Origin: Takakia lepidozioides
Lineage: Eukaryota > Streptophyta > Takakiopsida > Takakiales > Takakiaceae
Direction of reading: 5' to 3'
Assembly: GCA_030704615.1 (NCBI GenBank)
Contig: CM060731.1
Span: 75,310,756-75,374,755 of the forward strand
Length of the DNA stretch: 64,000 nucleotides
The notes under the pieces are model-generated. The model was not told where the DNA came from. It ran no database searches and was given only the letters and a program-made list of their open reading frames with translations. The first letter of the stretch is position 1. The number at the start of each line of letters is the position of its first letter. Below are positions 1 to 10,059 of the stretch, piece after piece. Made by a program: the position numbers and the translations under genes.

Positions 1-547
1 AAAAGTTTTGTCATGTCTAACATCACACTAAAAAGTCAGAAACTGATATCTGTTGTGACTGTCATGTATGACTAGAGTTCTGGCATTACCCGGTATTTTC
101 AGCAGTCTATGTTACTATTATTCGTATGCATATATACTACCTGAACAAGACCTGCATATACTGAGGACTGCGCCAGAAAAGGTTGCCTACCAAGGACAAA
201 GACCCCCCCCACATTTTGCATTGGCCTCACAAGAAGACAACACCAACAAAGACATGAAATAATGAATGCACAAACGACTGTCATGACTCATTTTTGGGAT
301 AAAAAACGGTCCAAAATATGTACGGCAAAAAATCGTATGGATGGGTAAGTATCAAAACACCAGGGAAACAAATCTGGTGCTAAATGTGCACGTCCTCACA
401 AAGACCCCCTGTGAAGAATTCTACAGGGCCTAGCGATTGTGAAAACAAATAACCTTATCCCCTGAGCTTCTCTATCTTTACTAATTTGTCGCTCCATAGT
501 GTATTGTTTCCCAAAGCATCCCCCAACTCTGTATGGGGTGGCCTCAC
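1..547. other. Non-coding stretch, nothing recognised
   Basis: Short open frames on both strands show no known motif and no codon-like structure. I see no gene, RNA or repeat boundary here before the dispersed repeat that begins near 548. Confidence 0.4.
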
Positions 548-1331
548 ATCCACATAATCACCATCTTGTTCCCACAAAGCTTCCCCACGAGACCATCTGG
601 AAAATCCCTATTACTGGCAGCAATATGCACTGACTCACAGAGCAATCCATTTAGATAAAAAATTAGTAAGTGCTTATCACCTCGGACCTTCGGCAGAATG
701 TACTCACCGACAATGGATTAGCGAGTGTTGAAAGGGAGGACAATTTCCCTCCCTTGGCCCTCCCCAGCCCCAACTGACAAGGGAGTGGTCAGAGAGAATA
801 GTGAAGACTAGTCCAGCTAAAATCGGCGTAATTAAGAGCCACTTTGCCTTGTGACTACTCCCCCCTTAATTCGGGGGTGGGCCCTATAATGGGAGTGGTC
901 ACAGTTAAGTCAATGTGAGGCGCATTAGCAAGGTTGCTCTCATTCAAGTCCCCCCAGTGACTGCAACGATGATCTGTCGGTGGAGGTTCAGGGACGTTAC
1001 GATGGGGAGCGCATGACCCCTCCATATTCAGCTTGCATGATGTTGACGGTGGAGCCACACAAGAATTGTTTGGTGATTATGTATTGCCTGCACATGAGAC
1101 TGACAATGACTATTTGTCAAACTTTCTTGCTATTGCTTTCTGGTAGTCCATCATCTGCTTCATAAAACCTCTTAGCTCACATATATCATTGCCATGCGGC
1201 ATTCTGCCGTTGCCGCATTTCTTCCACTCACCGGACTACTGCTGTATATCCAAAACTCCATTCCTGCCCTACAGAGGAACATGATAAATGCCGATGTGCA
1301 TGCTAACACCATGAATGAAAAAAAGACATGT
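548..1331. repeat. Dispersed repeat, copy 1 (matches 43822-44590)
   Basis: About 780 bp closely match a second copy 43 kb away in the same orientation, with a few small indels. Both copies start near a CATCTTGTTCCCACAAA-like string and stop near CATGAAT(G)AAAAAAGACA. On the minus strand the second copy keeps a 103-codon open frame (44209-43898). In this copy the frame is shorter and broken (1058-855). Both copies have splice-like strings on the minus strand, so the unit may be a captured or duplicated gene piece. No protein family is recognised. Confidence 0.7.
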
Positions 1332-2340
1332 TTGAACCAGTGTTGGATTGGTATCGTGTTTTGGAGATACCAGGAGGGTCTTGGTAACTAGTATAAAAAT
1401 TTAGAGATGTCCCAAACACGGGTACTATGCAATAATAATAATAAAAACCCAGATTTTGTTACTTGTAGGGTATCGATAATGCCAACATTTCACTTTTGCA
1501 GACTTGGTATCAACAAGTGTATGAAAACCTTGATACCCGCTGATATCAACTTCGGGTAAAGTATCAAAAATTTACATTTCAGAGAGAAACACACTTTTTT
1601 TTTAATATTTAAAAAAAAAAGCTGAAGTGCGCACTTCAGCGGCTGAAGTGCACCACCTCAGCCGCTGAGTGCACTGAATATTATAACATGCATATGGAAA
1701 CTTTTGGCCTTGCATTTATAATCATTTTCAGTGCCACTGTTTTTCTTTCCAACCACAAAGACTAATGCTGAATGCGACAGACACTACTACATATTAACGT
1801 TTTTATGACTACGGGTGATATAAACCTTGGTAACCATGACTATATATGTGACTACGAAGTGATGAAGCCCATTGATGGGTGCATTTTAATATATTTTAAT
1901 CTAATGCAGTCATACATTTTACTACATGACTAGGAGCCACGGTCAAACATTGTTGACCAAGTACATAGGCTTGGTTTATATAACTAGTAGTCATACGCAA
2001 CACTACACGTCGGACACGTGTCATATAAGCTTATGACTAAATGACTACACCACTACTACACATTGATGACATGCCATAGAAGCTTATGACTATATGACTA
2101 CAAGAGGTTTCACAGCTCTGTTTATATGACTACATCACCACACGTGGCATCTTAAGGTATATACATGAATGGGTTCATCCATTGGATGACCTCATCCATC
2201 TATCTTTAATGAAGCACTTGTGTCAATGGAATGACACAAAGTGCAAAAAGTTAAAAAATTGAAAAAATTGCTTTAGGGTTGCCCACATTTAGCCGCGAAC
2301 ACAGAGGGCTGGGACTTAGCCTCCTTTTGTCTCCCTGCTA
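1332..2340. other. AT-rich non-coding DNA with short imperfect repeats
   Basis: No coding region is seen. A GC-rich inverted run, ctgaagtgcgcacttcag, lies near 1620-1660. A degenerate direct repeat around AAGCTTATGACTA recurs between about 1990 and 2110. The origin is unknown. Confidence 0.4.
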
Positions 2341-2349
2341 CCATATGTT

Positions 2350-2764
2350 TTTGTAGTATCGAGCCGAAGTAGCGAGAATGGAATGCGATGATCGCAGGAT
2401 ATGCAATGCAGGGGCGTGGGATTGAGGCTTTGCGACCTATTCTTGAGCAACTAATGTAGCTTTCTTGAGCTTATTCTTGAGCAAATGATGCATTAAGGGC
2501 GAGGATATGCAAGGGGGGTGTGGTATAGAGGCTTCGGAGACGTATGAGCAAATAATGCGGGAAGGGGTGAAGCCGGACCGGGTCACGTTCGTTTAAGTTT
2601 GCAATGCGTGTGCGAGCCTGGCAGGCCCTGGAGAAGGGTAAAAGGTCCATGGTGCCATTGTCAATTTGGAATTGTACCCGATGTCTGAACAATACCCTCA
2701 TGGACATTGAGGATACAAAGGGAGTGTTTGAGAATTTGGCTGAACGAAATGTCGTGGGATATTG
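2350..2764 (+). pseudogene. PPR (pentatricopeptide repeat) gene fragment, degenerate
   Basis: Conceptual translation with frame changes gives PPR helices: a W-NAMIAGYAMQGRGIEAL-like piece (about 2371-2440), then a second piece reading roughly YEQMMREGVKPDRVTF, EKGK-VHGAI and NTLMD...GVFENLAERNVV (about 2540-2757). These are PLS-subfamily PPR repeats of organelle RNA-binding proteins. Stops and frameshifts are frequent, so it is a relic. It is cut at about 2765, where minus-strand gypsy integrase sequence begins. A related PPR piece resumes at about 3040. Confidence 0.6.
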
Positions 2765-2962
2765 GCTGTAATTATGTACATGTTCTGTGTATTCTTGGCT
2801 GGTGGGTTAATTGGTCCAACAAAGTCTAGTCCCCATTTCTGAAATGGTTCCGTAGGCATTGTAGGATGCAAAGCCATCTTCCCAGATCTCTGCAAAGGCC
2901 CTAGCCTCTGACATTCATCACAACTCTCATGTTCGCATGAGGAACTGGGACCAGGCTCCTTA
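2765..2962 (-). mobile_element. Ty3/gypsy integrase fragment (zinc finger end and start of catalytic core)
   Basis: Minus-strand translation shows the second half of the integrase zinc finger (CDECQRLG), then a tail and the start of the rve core with W-GLDFVGPI, where the Asp is the first catalytic acid of the D,D-E triad. The frame runs about 55 residues and is then lost. Nothing else of this element is present. It lies between two PPR fragments and probably marks an insertion or rearrangement junction in the PPR copy. Confidence 0.7.
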
Positions 2963-3036
2963 ATTGTAAGTGGGTGGCACTCACTGCAACAAATTCCACA
3001 ACATTATTAGGAAACAGGTAATGATCAGCAAACATT

Positions 3037-3290
3037 GGTGACTATTCATTGGAAAAGGGCAAAGAGGTCCATGGTGACATTGTCAGAACTGGAATTGTAC
3101 CCGATGTCATTCTAAACAGTACTCTCATGGACATGTATGCAAAATGTGGGTGCATCAAAGATGCAAAGGGAGTGTTAAACATAATGGCTGAACGAGATGT
3201 GGTGTCATGGAGTACGATGATTGCAGGCTATGCACAGCAAGGGCGCGGGATGGAGGCTTTGGAGACCTATGAGCACCTTCTTCAACACAT
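3037..3290 (+). pseudogene. PPR gene fragment
   Basis: An open frame encodes about 1.5 PPR repeats: EKGKEVHGDIVRTGIVPDV, then LNSTLMDMYAKCG, then MAERDVVSWSTMIAGYAQQG and RGMEALETYEH. These are typical L and S repeats of a PLS-class organelle RNA editing or processing factor. Such proteins are usually several hundred residues long, so this is only a scrap. After 3270 the sequence passes into a copy of the duplicated PPR 5' region, which is out of order for a PPR gene and shows recombination. Not functional alone. Confidence 0.65.
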
Positions 3291-3600
3291 TTCAGACTGT
3301 TTCCCCTGTTATCAGAGTCGTCCCTAAATTTTCAGGTTGAATTCTGCAAAGTTAGCTCTTGGTGCAAAAAGGTGAATGCCTGTTGGAAGCTCAAGTCAGC
3401 ATATGAACTTGTGTGATAAGTAGGGTTGGGGTGTTTGCTGGAACAGAGAGGCAGAGATACCTGAAGGAGCAGGGATAGAGAGTGGGTCCAGATTCATCCA
3501 AGAGGGCCAAATTTCAAGCACAAGATTACTTATGATTCCCTGTGGATCAATAGCTATAAGAAACCTGCATGGGTAGATGGTCGACTGGATGCCGCAACAG
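3270..3600. repeat. Duplicated PPR 5' region, copy A (truncated)
   Basis: The strings CTTCTTCAACACATTTCA, ATCAGAGTCG-CCCTAAATTT, GGGTCCAGATTCATCCAAG and AAACCTGCATGGGTAGATGG match copies B (3570-4300) and C (5500-6232). This copy has internal deletions. It is joined upstream to a PPR repeat fragment and downstream to copy B. Confidence 0.6.
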
Positions 3601-4531
3601 CAGCAGCACAACTGATAAAATTAGGCACTAGTAATCAAGGCACCTTCTTCAACACATTTCACCTTGTTTTTCCCTCTTATCAGAATCGGCCCTAAATTTC
3701 CATGTTGAATTCTGCAAGTTAGCTGGTTGAGTGAATGTAGTTTGGAGTGACTTTGCCATGATACTGCCACTATGACAACAAGAAAGTATCCAAGAACACG
3801 TAACAGATATGAGGAGAAACTGTGGAATGAATACTTTTCTGAACCCAGTCAATGGTGGGACACCGAGGCAAAAAGGTGAATGCCTGTTAGATTACAGGAG
3901 AGCAACAGATAGTGTAATAAGCTGAGTTGGGTGTTTCCTAGAACAAATCTAGGCTGTCATTATCAGCTGCAAGACAAGGATGTATGCATGATTTGTGTAG
4001 AGGCATGGATAGCTGAAGGAGCAGGGATAGAGTGTGGGTCCAGATTCATCCAAGAGGGCTGGACTTCAAGCTCCAGATTACCTTGATTCCTGGTGGATTA
4101 GTAGCTACAAGAAACCTGCATGGGTAGATGGTCAACTAAAGGCAACAGCTGCAGCGGCACAATTGATAAAATCAGGCACCTCAACCATGACCACAACTTC
4201 TGAAATTAGAGGATCAAGAGAGGGAGTCCACAATGCCTCCTCTGGCACTTCTGGGCATGTGAAGATACTTTGTGCAGTAGGCAGCCTGACAGAGGCTCTA
4301 TAGACTCTAAACTAAGGAGGCATGTCAGCAGATTCAGATATGTATATCTGTCTCTTGCTTAAGTGCATCAAGATGGAAGGTCTGGAAGCTGGAAAGCAGG
4401 TGCACACTCACATTATCCAAAGTGGATTCACGCCAATTTTTTTGATACTCAACACCCTTGTCAACATGTATGTTAAGTGCCGGAGCATCAGGGATGCTCA
4501 CCAAGTGTTCAACATAATGCCTCCACAATAA
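3570..4531 (+). pseudogene. PPR gene 5' region and N-terminus, copy B
   Basis: An upstream non-coding part (3570-4030) precedes an open frame from 4034, with residues such as SWWISSYKKPAWVDGQL and a Ser/Thr-rich stretch ending SGHVKILCAVGSLTEAL. Two stops follow (about 4300-4316). The same frame resumes as MSADSDMYICLLLKCIKM and EAGKQVHTHIIQSGF, then LNTLVNMYVKC and AHQVFNIMP. This order, an N-terminal linker with an 'H-LC--G-L-EAL' helix followed by the first repeats, is typical of PLS-type PPR proteins in seed-free plants. Reading ends at about 4531. It is a pseudogene fragment with at least two stops and no C-terminus. Confidence 0.6.
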
Positions 4532-4584
4532 TTTGCATATTGAGTTTCTGGACTTGTATGATGAAGCCAGGGTGAGGAGGGTGC

Positions 4585-5501
4585 AGAACATGATTAAAAG
4601 GGCTGCACAGATGGACAGGGGCCTTTTGTGGTGTCCGCACCAGATGGACCTATGCCCAGACTAAAGAGCATATTCTTCTTGCACATCAGGTCAGTTCTGT
4701 GTGTAAAAAGAATTCCACCCTATATCTGGTCAGATTATGTTGCTTAAATCTTGTTTGATGTTGAAGTTGATACCTAGCTGCTTCAGGAGAAGCACGAATC
4801 ATGTGGGACTACATATCCTATTCAGGCCAGTGTTGTTCCACTTCATTAGTTCAAACATGCTTCGAGTAACATGAAGATTTTTGGTTTATTGGTGAAGGTT
4901 TTACTCAAGTTCGCTCTGTTTTGTGTCTAACTCTTAGCTTGCCGGGGTTTGGGGTGGGCGCGGCACAAGGTAGGTGGGAGTGCCATCCTTGGTGTGCTTT
5001 CTCAATAAAGTGGATGCTGTTGAAGATGAGGAGTTATTGGAACTTGTTGAGATGGAATTGCGTGGTATAGTAGCTGCAACCCTTTTCCACCTCAGTTGGA
5101 TACTGTTCAGCATGCCTTTTACCAACACCTTCATATTACAGCTGTAGGAATCCAAATCTAGTCTACATGACACTTTTATGCAATAGATTTTATGCACTCT
5201 TCCCAAGTGACCCTCTAGTTGACTGGGGCGGGTCGCTATGATCAGGGCTCACTAGGGATCTTGGTCTAGGGTCTAACCCACCAACACAGCCATTTATAGA
5301 GCATTCTCCTGCATGTAGGTGGGCCTTGAAGTATTAGTACAATGCCCAGCTTGTTTGTGTGTGGTAGTTTACTTAACAATGTCCCGATACACTTAAGATG
5401 AAAACCACTCTCTATCTGTCACGGTTGATTGCAGAGTTACTGTCATTTTACAAGTTTTCTAGTGACGACATCCCCATAGTGAGAGGATCTGCCCTATCAG
5501 C
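4585..5501 (+). pseudogene. Mitochondrial elongation factor Tu fragment with introns retained
   Basis: Three consecutive exon-like blocks match the G domain of mitochondrial EF-Tu. Block 1 (about 4591-4689) reads like VKNMITGAAQMDGG, V-SAPDGPMPQTKEHILLA, but with single-base frameshifts and substitutions. Block 2 (4974-5064) reads [15 protein letters not shown] and [11 protein letters not shown], including the NKxD guanine-specificity motif. Block 3 (5435-5501) reads ELLSFYKF, DDIPIVRGSAL. Blocks 2 and 3 join in frame through a GT-AG intron (5065-5434, 370 bp). Blocks 1 and 2 join through a GT-AG intron (4690-4973). It is therefore a DNA-level copy, not a retrocopy. Both ends are cut, and it passes directly into PPR copy C at 5501. 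Confidence 0.75.
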
Positions 5502-6232
5502 AACATGGGTAGATGGTCACTGGATGCCGCAGCAGAGCGGCTTAACTGATAAAATCAGGCACTGGTAATCAAGGCACCTTCTCCAACACATTTCACCCTG
5601 TTTTTCCCTCTTATCAGAATTGGCCCTAAATTTCCATGTTGAATTCTGCAAGTTAGCTGGTCGAGTGAATGTAGTTTGGAGTGACTTTGACATGATACTA
5701 CCACTGTGACAACAGTAAAATATCCAAAAACACGTAACAGAATGAGAGAACTGTGGAATGATACTTTTCTGACCCCAGTCAATGGTGGGACACCGAGGCA
5801 AAAAGTGAATGCCTGTTAGATTACAGGAGAATAGCAACGCCATTCAGTATAGAACTAGTGTAATAGCTGAGTTGGGTGTTTCCTAGACTAAATCTAGGCT
5901 GTCATTATCAGCTGCAAGGCAGGATGTATGCATGATTTGCGCAGAGGCATGGATAGCTGAAGGAGCAGGATAGAGTGTGTGTCCAGATTCATCTAAGAGG
6001 CCAGATTTCAAAGCTCAATGATTACCTATGATTCCCTGTGGATCAATATCTACCAGAAACCTACATGGGTAGATTGTCAACTAAAGGCACAGCTTGCAGC
6101 GGCAACAGTTGTATAAACCAGGCACCTCAACCATGACCCACACCTTCTCAAGAGGAATCAAGAGAGGGAGTCCAAATGCCTCTTCTGGCATTTCTGGGCA
6201 TTTGAAGAGCATTTCAAGCAGTCATGTAACGT
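5500..6232. repeat. Duplicated PPR 5' region, copy C
   Basis: The sequence runs parallel to copy B from ATGGGTAGATGG through CACCTTCTYCAACACATTTCACC to the GGAATCAAGAGAGGGAGTCC part, with scattered indels. No usable open frame remains. The left end is fused to the EF-Tu block, and the right end meets the minus-strand gypsy relic at about 6235. Confidence 0.6.
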
Positions 6233-6234
6233 AT

Positions 6235-8007
6235 GTTTGTCTCTTGTTTAAGTGATTTTGAATGTCGGATGAAGTGATTCGACAAATTTTATCACTGTAT
6301 TCACATAATGCAGCCAACTCTGTTTGGGATAAGTTATAGATTGGCGCTGGTGGTTTGGGCTTCTTCTTGTAACTCAATTGCACAGTCATAATGGTCGATG
6401 TTCTGGCATATGTCTTTGCATTTTTTTTCTTCTCGAAGACATCCTTGAAATCTTGATATTGAACAGGTAATGTTGAGGTACCTTTGTCTGTTGTGGTCTT
6501 GATCGGAGTCGCATAAAGTGCAAATGACGCATCCTTTTTTGGTAGCTCTCATGAAAGTTCTAGCTCCAAGGAACAGAGGTTGAATACATTTGATATTTCT
6601 ACTATTTTTGTCTTGCAGAAAATTTTCGCGATCGCCATTTGATGTCAAGATTGTGAAGTACGAACTAGGGAAGTCCAAGGATCACATGATTCATTGGAGA
6701 CTGGATGACGTTGAAAACAATATATGATGCTTGATCTTTAAGCTTTATTTCAAGTGGTCGAGTTTTCAATGGTCCACATTTCCTTATGCTAACGTTCGTC
6801 CATCGATGACTTCAACGGGGGCCGAAAGTTTCTTCTTTACGAGGGTTAAATTGTGTTGCTTCGCAAAATTTTTGTCCATAAAACAAGCTGAAGCCTCTGA
6901 GTCCCAAAGTGCTTATACGGAGATATCTCGATTTTGCACTCTGATTTTTTTACCGGGAACTGTGGAAGCAAGGTGCAGGGTCTGGAGGTAGAAAGAGATT
7001 TTTTTTCGGTGATGAATTTGTGGTGTCCAGCTGCATGGTCCCTACTGTGACTGGATATCTTCGTTTTCCGACCTCCTCCATATCGAAACACTTGAATTGC
7101 GCCCCGAGCTTTGAATCTTCTCTTGTTGGGCCGTTTAAATAATGCTATGTGATCTTTCTTCTCCACAATAAATCATAATCCATTTCGAGCGCCGTCTTTG
7201 TTTTTTTTGTTGGGCGTCAATGACTTGAATTGGACAACATCATCTGCATAGGATCACAACCAGATGTCTGATGGATCGTTGTTTTTAGTGTCGTAGTAGC
7301 AGCGGCATGATGCGTCGTCGACCATCCAGATCGCTTCTCTTGATGTCTTTCGAACAAACGATTATCGTATGCATTGACTTGGACGATGAATTCACTCAGT
7401 GTGCTCACGTTTGACATTGTCAGTAACAAATCTTTTACATCCTCTTTTAGTCCACATCGAAACTGACTAATGAAGTTCTTTCTCATTCAGTTCGAGGTCG
7501 CATGCAAAGTTGTCGAAATTCGGCACATAAACAGAAGCAAGACGTGCTCCCTTGTCGAAGAATTTTGCATCTTTGTTTCTGGCAACTCTCTCTCTATCTT
7601 TCTTTCTTCCAAACGTTGCATTGAAACTCGAACATGAATGCTTCAAAATTATATAGTAAATGCGAATTTTTTTTCTAATAGCGGTGCAAACCAAGATAGG
7701 GCAGTGCCTGATAGGATGGTGCCCACGAATCCCACTTGAATACCTTCATCGGGATAACGTTGTGGATGTAGTCGTAGGAACAGTCGTAGTTGTTGAACAA
7801 AACCGCAAAATCTTGATCTCGTCCATCATTTCTCTCAAATTTCTCGGGCATGCTGATCTTTGGTTCTCTCGTAATCTGTTGAAGATGAACCGTTGCAGTA
7901 GGGACTTGTATGGTTGAAGATCCATTGCTCGACTTCTTTAACTCTGAAATTTGTTGTTCCAAATTGTGGAGAGCGTTGTCAAAATCTTGAAACTGATCAG
8001 TTTGCAA
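6235..8007 (-). pseudogene. Ty3/gypsy gag-protease-RT start, degenerate
   Basis: Read on the minus strand from about 8007. A gag start (FQDFDNALHNLEQQISELKK coiled-coil-like region) leads to PKISMPEKF, then a matrix/capsid-like block with RERVARNK, ASVYVPNFDNFACDLE and FRCGLKEDVKDLL (7700-7400). Near 6900-6860 a retropepsin-like segment reads LWDSEASACFMDK, where the usual D-S/T-G is altered to DSE. It continues into KKKLSAPVEVIDGRTLAYGN. Near 6360-6240 comes the start of RT, with AIELQEEAQ and a IYNLSQTELAAL-like string. Many frameshifts and stops are present. The element lacks most of RT, RNase H and integrase. Its promoter side lies to the right (8100-8600). Confidence 0.7.
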
Positions 8008-8129
8008 TTGGGCGGTAGAGGTACGAAGTTCTTACAACAAACTTTAGTCTCGCTAAATTGTCAGGAACGAGAACATGACTGAACACAAACAAGAGATCAG
8101 ACTAGAGGTACAAGACTAGACAAGAAGTC

Positions 8130-8340
8130 AAGGTCGGCGTGGCCGAATACATGGTGGATAAACATAAATCAAGATGGTCTTTATAACAATGGACAAGAGT
8201 ACAAGATACTGGAACTCGACTCGAATACTGGAATGCTGGAAACTGAATTGGGGTACCAGATACTAGAAACTGGACTAGAATACTGGAAGCTGGACTTGAG
8301 TACTGGAACTGGGAACAAGAGTAGCTTGAACTTGTGTTGG
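8130..8340. repeat. Short tandem motif cluster (TACTGGAAnTGGACT-like)
   Basis: The core tactggaa/actagaaactgg recurs irregularly about ten times between the gypsy gag start and its TATA box. In element orientation it would fall in the transcribed leader (R/U5 or untranslated leader). No other function is visible. Confidence 0.5.
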
Positions 8341-8370
8341 CGAGACTGAAGAGTGTCCAGTCTCGCCTCC

Positions 8371-8380
8371 TATATATATG
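8371..8380 (-). promoter_or_regulatory. TATA box of the presumed gypsy LTR
   Basis: Minus-strand CATATATATA lies about 360 bp upstream of the gag start and just downstream (in transcript sense) of the GAAnnTTC array. Position and sequence suit a core promoter reading towards the gag relic. Confidence 0.5.
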
Positions 8381-8401
8381 GCCTACTAAGAAGTTCCCTA
8401 A

Positions 8402-8505
8402 GAAGCTTCCCCTATAGAGTTTTCTTGATGGAGAAGCTTCCTTAAACAAAAGAGGTATAGATGGAGAAGTTTCTCCAAAATGAAGCTTCCTTTGGAAGAA
8501 GCTTC
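8402..8505 (-). promoter_or_regulatory. Array of five heat-shock-element palindromes in the presumed LTR
   Basis: Perfect GAAnnTTC units occur at 8402-8409, 8433-8440, 8466-8473, 8482-8489 and 8498-8505. Four are GAAGCTTC and one is GAAGTTTC. The spacings of 31, 33, 16 and 16 bp are near multiples of 16. The last unit before the TATA box is about 22 bp away. GAAnnTTC is the minimal heat-shock factor site. Arrays of it in an LTR recall the heat-activated ONSEN copia element of Brassicaceae. Activity is inferred; the sites are seen directly. Confidence 0.55.
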
Positions 8506-8854
8506 CTGAGCAGTTTCCCAAGTTACTCTTGGTAATTTGATAAACTTCCGATAACTTGACAACTAATGGTAAATCATGCATGGTAAATCACGGTAAGTCA
8601 TGATAACTTGATAACTTCTCGTATTTTTTCCTGGTAAGTTCTTCTGGGTTATTTACGTGATAGCTGCAATATCATTGCTGTTTCATGTTATTTTGGATCG
8701 CATTTGCCTAATGTTTCATAGTTTAGATACAATTAGAGGCGTGCTTAATGACATTCATTTCCATTTCATTTCCATGTACAGTGAGCAATATAATACCCAT
8801 TACCAATGGCTCATACATATCTCTAGTAAAGGAATACCAAAGGGTATCTTAGAG

Positions 8855-9058
8855 CAAGGGGGGGAGTTCTTGGGGAGTATTTAGGAGGACACGGGCTTGC
8901 AGGGCTGAAAACAAAGTAGTTAGTTGGTCTTGGTAAACATTTCCTAGCAAGTGGCAAGTACAAATAATAGTGTTGGGTGGTGAACTTGCTTATACGGTGT
9001 TTGTGTGGAGACCCGTTTACTATAATAAAGACAGGACTGTAACATTTGGTATCAGTTA
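8855..9058 (+). mobile_element. LTR-like piece with polypurine tract and tRNA-Met-type primer site
   Basis: A purine run, AGAGCAAGGGGGGGAG (8851-8866), is followed by about 180 bp ending ATAATAAAGACAGG...TGTAACA. Next comes TTTGGTATCAG (9048-9058), which resembles the initiator tRNA-Met primer-binding site (TGGTATCAGAGC) of copia elements. The arrangement resembles an LTR with its flanking priming sites. No coding part follows, so it is at best a solo or truncated LTR. Boundaries are uncertain. Confidence 0.35.
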
Positions 9059-9629
9059 AGATCAATACCAGTGTTACACATATATTTGATTCAGCCTCAA
9101 ACCCCCGGCGGATCCCAACCCGGATCTATATATGTGGATCTGCGGAAGGTCAGAAAATCAAATATCCGCCTCCGTTAAGAACCGCCCGATATGGAGAGAT
9201 GGGATAACCGAATCTTGTCGAGATCCGGTGGTTTTGTATTTGTTTTGATTTTAACCCGGTACTAGTGGTTGAAAAGAAATGGGTTATGAACTCATATATT
9301 TGACATTTAAAATCGGATATTATAATCCAGATAATAGTAGGTTATTGCGTTCACTCAACATAAACGAGGCGGGTCATAGTCATGAGAGTATGACCTATCT
9401 TCATTTCATTTGTATTCACGACGTTATGAAGGTGCATGCATATTTATAACTTTATATTTTATGATGCATTCCCATTTTCTGAGATTTGAATGGACACTTG
9501 CATTTTCTGCATTATCGACAATAGAAAATCTCCTAAGAGCACTCTCTATGTTATACCCTAATAATTGTAACTATTTTTTTATTAGTATTTTTAAAACATT
9601 ATATTTTGCAGTTTGGGTTATATATATAT

Positions 9630-9720
9630 ATATATTTATTTAAGGAACAGGGAATAGAGCCCTGGGAACTTTATTACTTTGATTATTGAAGGGAAAAAAA
9701 AATTAAAACCCTTAAGCACG
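9630..9720 (-). mobile_element. Retroposon 3' tail (LINE/SINE-like), copy 1
   Basis: The minus strand reads a conserved tail, GGGTTTTAATTTTTTTTTCCC, then a piece with AATAAAGTTCCCAGGGC. Related tails occur at 19742-19835 (-), 35594-35672 (-) and 52555-52612 (+). The shared tail suggests one LINE-mobilised family. Confidence 0.4.
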
Positions 9721-9823
9721 GTAGGCCGTGCTGGATAACTCGGGAACCATAACGCAAGAGTGGTCACTTGGATAAAACGACACTATCGGCCGACGGAGGC
9801 TTGAAGCCTCATCGAATACTATG

Positions 9824-10054
9824 AAGACCTGATTGCTGCATTCATCAGCCGGGCATGGCAATGGATTGCGAGACTCGAGGTCGGGTCTGTTTTGGGAGAT
9901 GATGCGGGTTTTGCGCCACTTGCAGCTTCATCAAGCTGTATCTCCAGCATACATCTTGGAGAATGTGCCACTGATGGGCGATTCTTGGGCCAGGGTGATG
10001 GCCAGTGTGCATCAAGAAAACCTTGACAGGTCAGCAACTAAGCCGAAGCCATGA
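9824..10054 (+). pseudogene. Cytosine-5 DNA methyltransferase-like fragment
   Basis: An open frame reads SSAGHGNGLRDSRSGLFWEM, then MRVLRHLQLHQA, then PAYILENVPLMGDSW. The order AG--NG--D-RS-L--E--R-L ... P---LENV matches the stretch after the catalytic PCQ loop through motif VI (ENV) of C5-MTases. Upstream, the Pro-Cys catalytic motif is not seen, and downstream the target-recognition domain is missing, so it cannot be active. C5-MTase domains have been reported inside some plant-lineage retrotransposons; that is a possible source, not shown here. Confidence 0.45.
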
Positions 10055-10059
10055 TTGAG

